Assembly: GCA_003565575.1 (NCBI GenBank) | Contig: PXBV01000356.1 | Span: 1 to 6,857, forward strand | Length of the DNA stretch: 6,857 nt | Reading direction: 5' to 3' | DNA from: Psychroflexus sp. | GTDB taxonomy: Bacteria > Bacteroidota > Bacteroidia > Flavobacteriales > Flavobacteriaceae | Shown here: positions 5,524 through 6,857 of the stretch, in pieces | Layout: each line of letters starts with the position of its first letter | Position numbering within the stretch: position 1 is the stretch's first letter | Notes under the pieces: generated by a model | The model's input: only the letters and a program-made list of their open reading frames with translations | Database searches by the model: none | Told to the model about the DNA's origin: nothing | Made by a program: the position numbers and the translations under genes

Positions 5524-6857
5524 ATGAAAAATATACTTACACTGGCTTTTTTGATTTGGTCAAGCGTTTTTTATGGTCAGATTAACACTAGGATTTATGA
5601 TATTGTAGATGATGTTTCTGCTGAAAAATTAGAATATTACGTTCAATCGTTGGTTGATTTTGGAACTCGGAATACCTTTAGCGAAACCGAAAGCGACACT
5701 AGAGGTATAGGTGCTGCCAGACGCTGGATTAAAAAAGAGTTTGAAACTATTTCCAAGGATTGCAACAACTGTTTAGAGGTATTTTTTCATGGGGAAACCG
5801 TAACGCCAGAAGACGGGAGTAGAGTTCCTAAAACGGCTGAAGTTGTTAATGTAGTTGCCATTCAAAAAGGAAAAACATATCCAAACTCCTACATCATTAT
5901 GAGTGGAGATATTGATTCTAGAGCCTCTGATACAGAAGATTTTGAGACCGATGCTCCGGGTGCCAACGATAATGCTACTGGCATGGCTGGAAGCATGGAA
6001 GCAGCTAGAGTACTTTCTCAATATGAATTTGACCACAGTATTGTTTACGTAGGCTTGAGCGGCGAGGAACAAGGTTTATTTGGTGGTCAATTTTTAGCTG
6101 AATACGCTAAAGAAAATAACTGGAACATTATTGGGATTATCAACAACGACATGATTGGTAATATTGAAGGACTTGATGGAGTGATAGACAACAGGACATT
6201 TAGAATTTTTAGCGAAGCCCATAACCCTACGGAAACCGATAGAGATCGAAGACTCAAACGCTTTTATGGTGGTGAAGTTGACGGTGTTTCTAGACAATTG
6301 GCTAGGTACGTGTATGAAACTACCAAAACCTATATGCCTGAGATGAACCCGATGATGATATACCGCTTAGACCGATTTGGACGGGGTGGTCACCACAGAC
6401 CCTTTAATGATTTGGGGTATCCTGGCATAAGAATTATGGAAGCTCACGAAAATTACAATCAACAGCACCAAGACATTAGAGTTGAAGATGGCATTGCTTA
6501 CGGAGACGTGATTGAGCATGTCAATTTTGATTACGTCAAGAAATTAACGGCGGTCAATGCTATTACTATGGCGAGTTTGGCTTGGGCACCTCCTGCTCCT
6601 ACTGAAGTCGCGATTGGCGGCATTGTAGAACCCTCTGTGAGGCTGAAATGGGAACAAGAAAATCCAGAGGATGTAAAAGGCTACAAAATTTACTGGAGAT
6701 CGACGACTTCACCAACCTGGGATCACTTCAGATATGTGGAAAACGTCAACGAAATTACTGTCGATGGCATTATCATCGATAATTTTTTCTTTGGTGTAGC
6801 GGCCGTTGGTAAAGACGGTCATGAAAGTGTGGTGGTCTTTCCTTCTAAAACTATGAG
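5524..6857 (+). CDS. Secreted M28-family zinc metallopeptidase with fibronectin-III-like domain (3' end missing)
   Basis: The reading frame is open from the ATG at 5524 through 444 codons and runs off the right edge. Residues 1-19 form a Sec signal peptide: Lys near the start, a hydrophobic core, then SVFYGQ, so the product is exported. The M28 aminopeptidase-like domain (about 35-350) shows SGDIDSR (127-133), PGANDNATG (145-153) with bridging Asp149, SGEEQGLFGG (179-188) with the catalytic and zinc-binding glutamates 181-182, NNDMIG (207-212) with Asp209, and HHRPF (290-294) then NYNQQHQD (310-317), where His315 probably supplies the last zinc ligand. The usual first-ligand His of the HxD motif is Asp129 here. 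Residues 357-444 look like a fibronectin-III-like domain (APTEVAI, VRLKWEQ, GYKIYWR). The role is probably peptide hydrolysis outside the cytoplasm, and the substrate is unknown. The missing C-terminus hides any secretion-sorting tail. The gene is divergent from pheT and has an A/T-rich leader without Shine-Dalgarno motif. Confidence 0.92.
   Translation, partial: MKNILTLAFLIWSSVFYGQINTRIYDIVDDVSAEKLEYYVQSLVDFGTRNTFSETESDTRGIGAARRWIKKEFETISKDCNNCLEVFFHGETVTPEDGSRVPKTAEVVNVVAIQKGKTYPNSYIIMSGDIDSRASDTEDFETDAPGANDNATGMAGSMEAARVLSQYEFDHSIVYVGLSGEEQGLFGGQFLAEYAKENNWNIIGIINNDMIGNIEGLDGVIDNRTFRIFSEAHNPTETDRDRRLKRFYGGEVDGVSRQLARYVYETTKTYMPEMNPMMIYRLDRFGRGGHHRPFNDLGYPGIRIMEAHENYNQQHQDIRVEDGIAYGDVIEHVNFDYVKKLTAVNAITMASLAWAPPAPTEVAIGGIVEPSVRLKWEQENPEDVKGYKIYWRSTTSPTWDHFRYVENVNEITVDGIIIDNFFFGVAAVGKDGHESVVVFPSKTM

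Noticed and set aside
5773..6297. Minus-strand open frames 5773-6072 and 6094-6297
   Set aside because: They are antisense to the M28 peptidase, whose catalytic motifs are intact in the plus frame.

Overview
This AT-rich window most likely comes from a member of the Bacteroidetes, probably class Flavobacteriia. Four things point there: the style of the LysA and PheT proteins; start codons preceded by A/T-rich leaders with no Shine-Dalgarno motif; a perfect Bacteroidetes-type -7 box (TAnnTTTG) upstream of pheT; and an intergenic CCCCG...CGGG hairpin element of a kind I recall from flavobacterial genomes. This assignment is an inference, because there is no rRNA or other marker in the window.

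Layout from left to right. Positions 1-519 hold no gene. They contain a rho-independent terminator for a plus-strand gene lying off the left edge (11-46), two back-to-back arrays of short A/T repeats (AAAGT words at 51-183, ACTTT words at 184-297), and a long imperfect hairpin element (310-450). Three minus-strand genes follow: lysA (diaminopimelate decarboxylase, 520-1725), an unrecognised protein with two predicted membrane helices (1989-2711), and pheT (phenylalanyl-tRNA synthetase beta subunit, 2998-5424). A 99-bp divergent intergenic region separates pheT from a plus-strand gene for a secreted M28-family zinc metallopeptidase with a C-terminal fibronectin-III-like domain (5524 to the right edge, incomplete).

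The minus-strand genes do not look like a tight operon. The gaps are 263-286 bp, a strong minus-strand terminator (1917-1943) closes the membrane-protein gene ahead of lysA, and separate promoter-like sequences precede pheT and the membrane-protein gene. Functionally this is housekeeping (lysine and cell-wall precursor synthesis, tRNA charging) beside a secreted peptidase, and I see no joint pathway.

I found no convincing new multi-gene system. The items most worth a second look are the complementary-word repeat arrays beside the structured hairpin element downstream of lysA, the Asp that replaces the usual first zinc-ligand His in the M28 peptidase, and the uncharacterised membrane protein.
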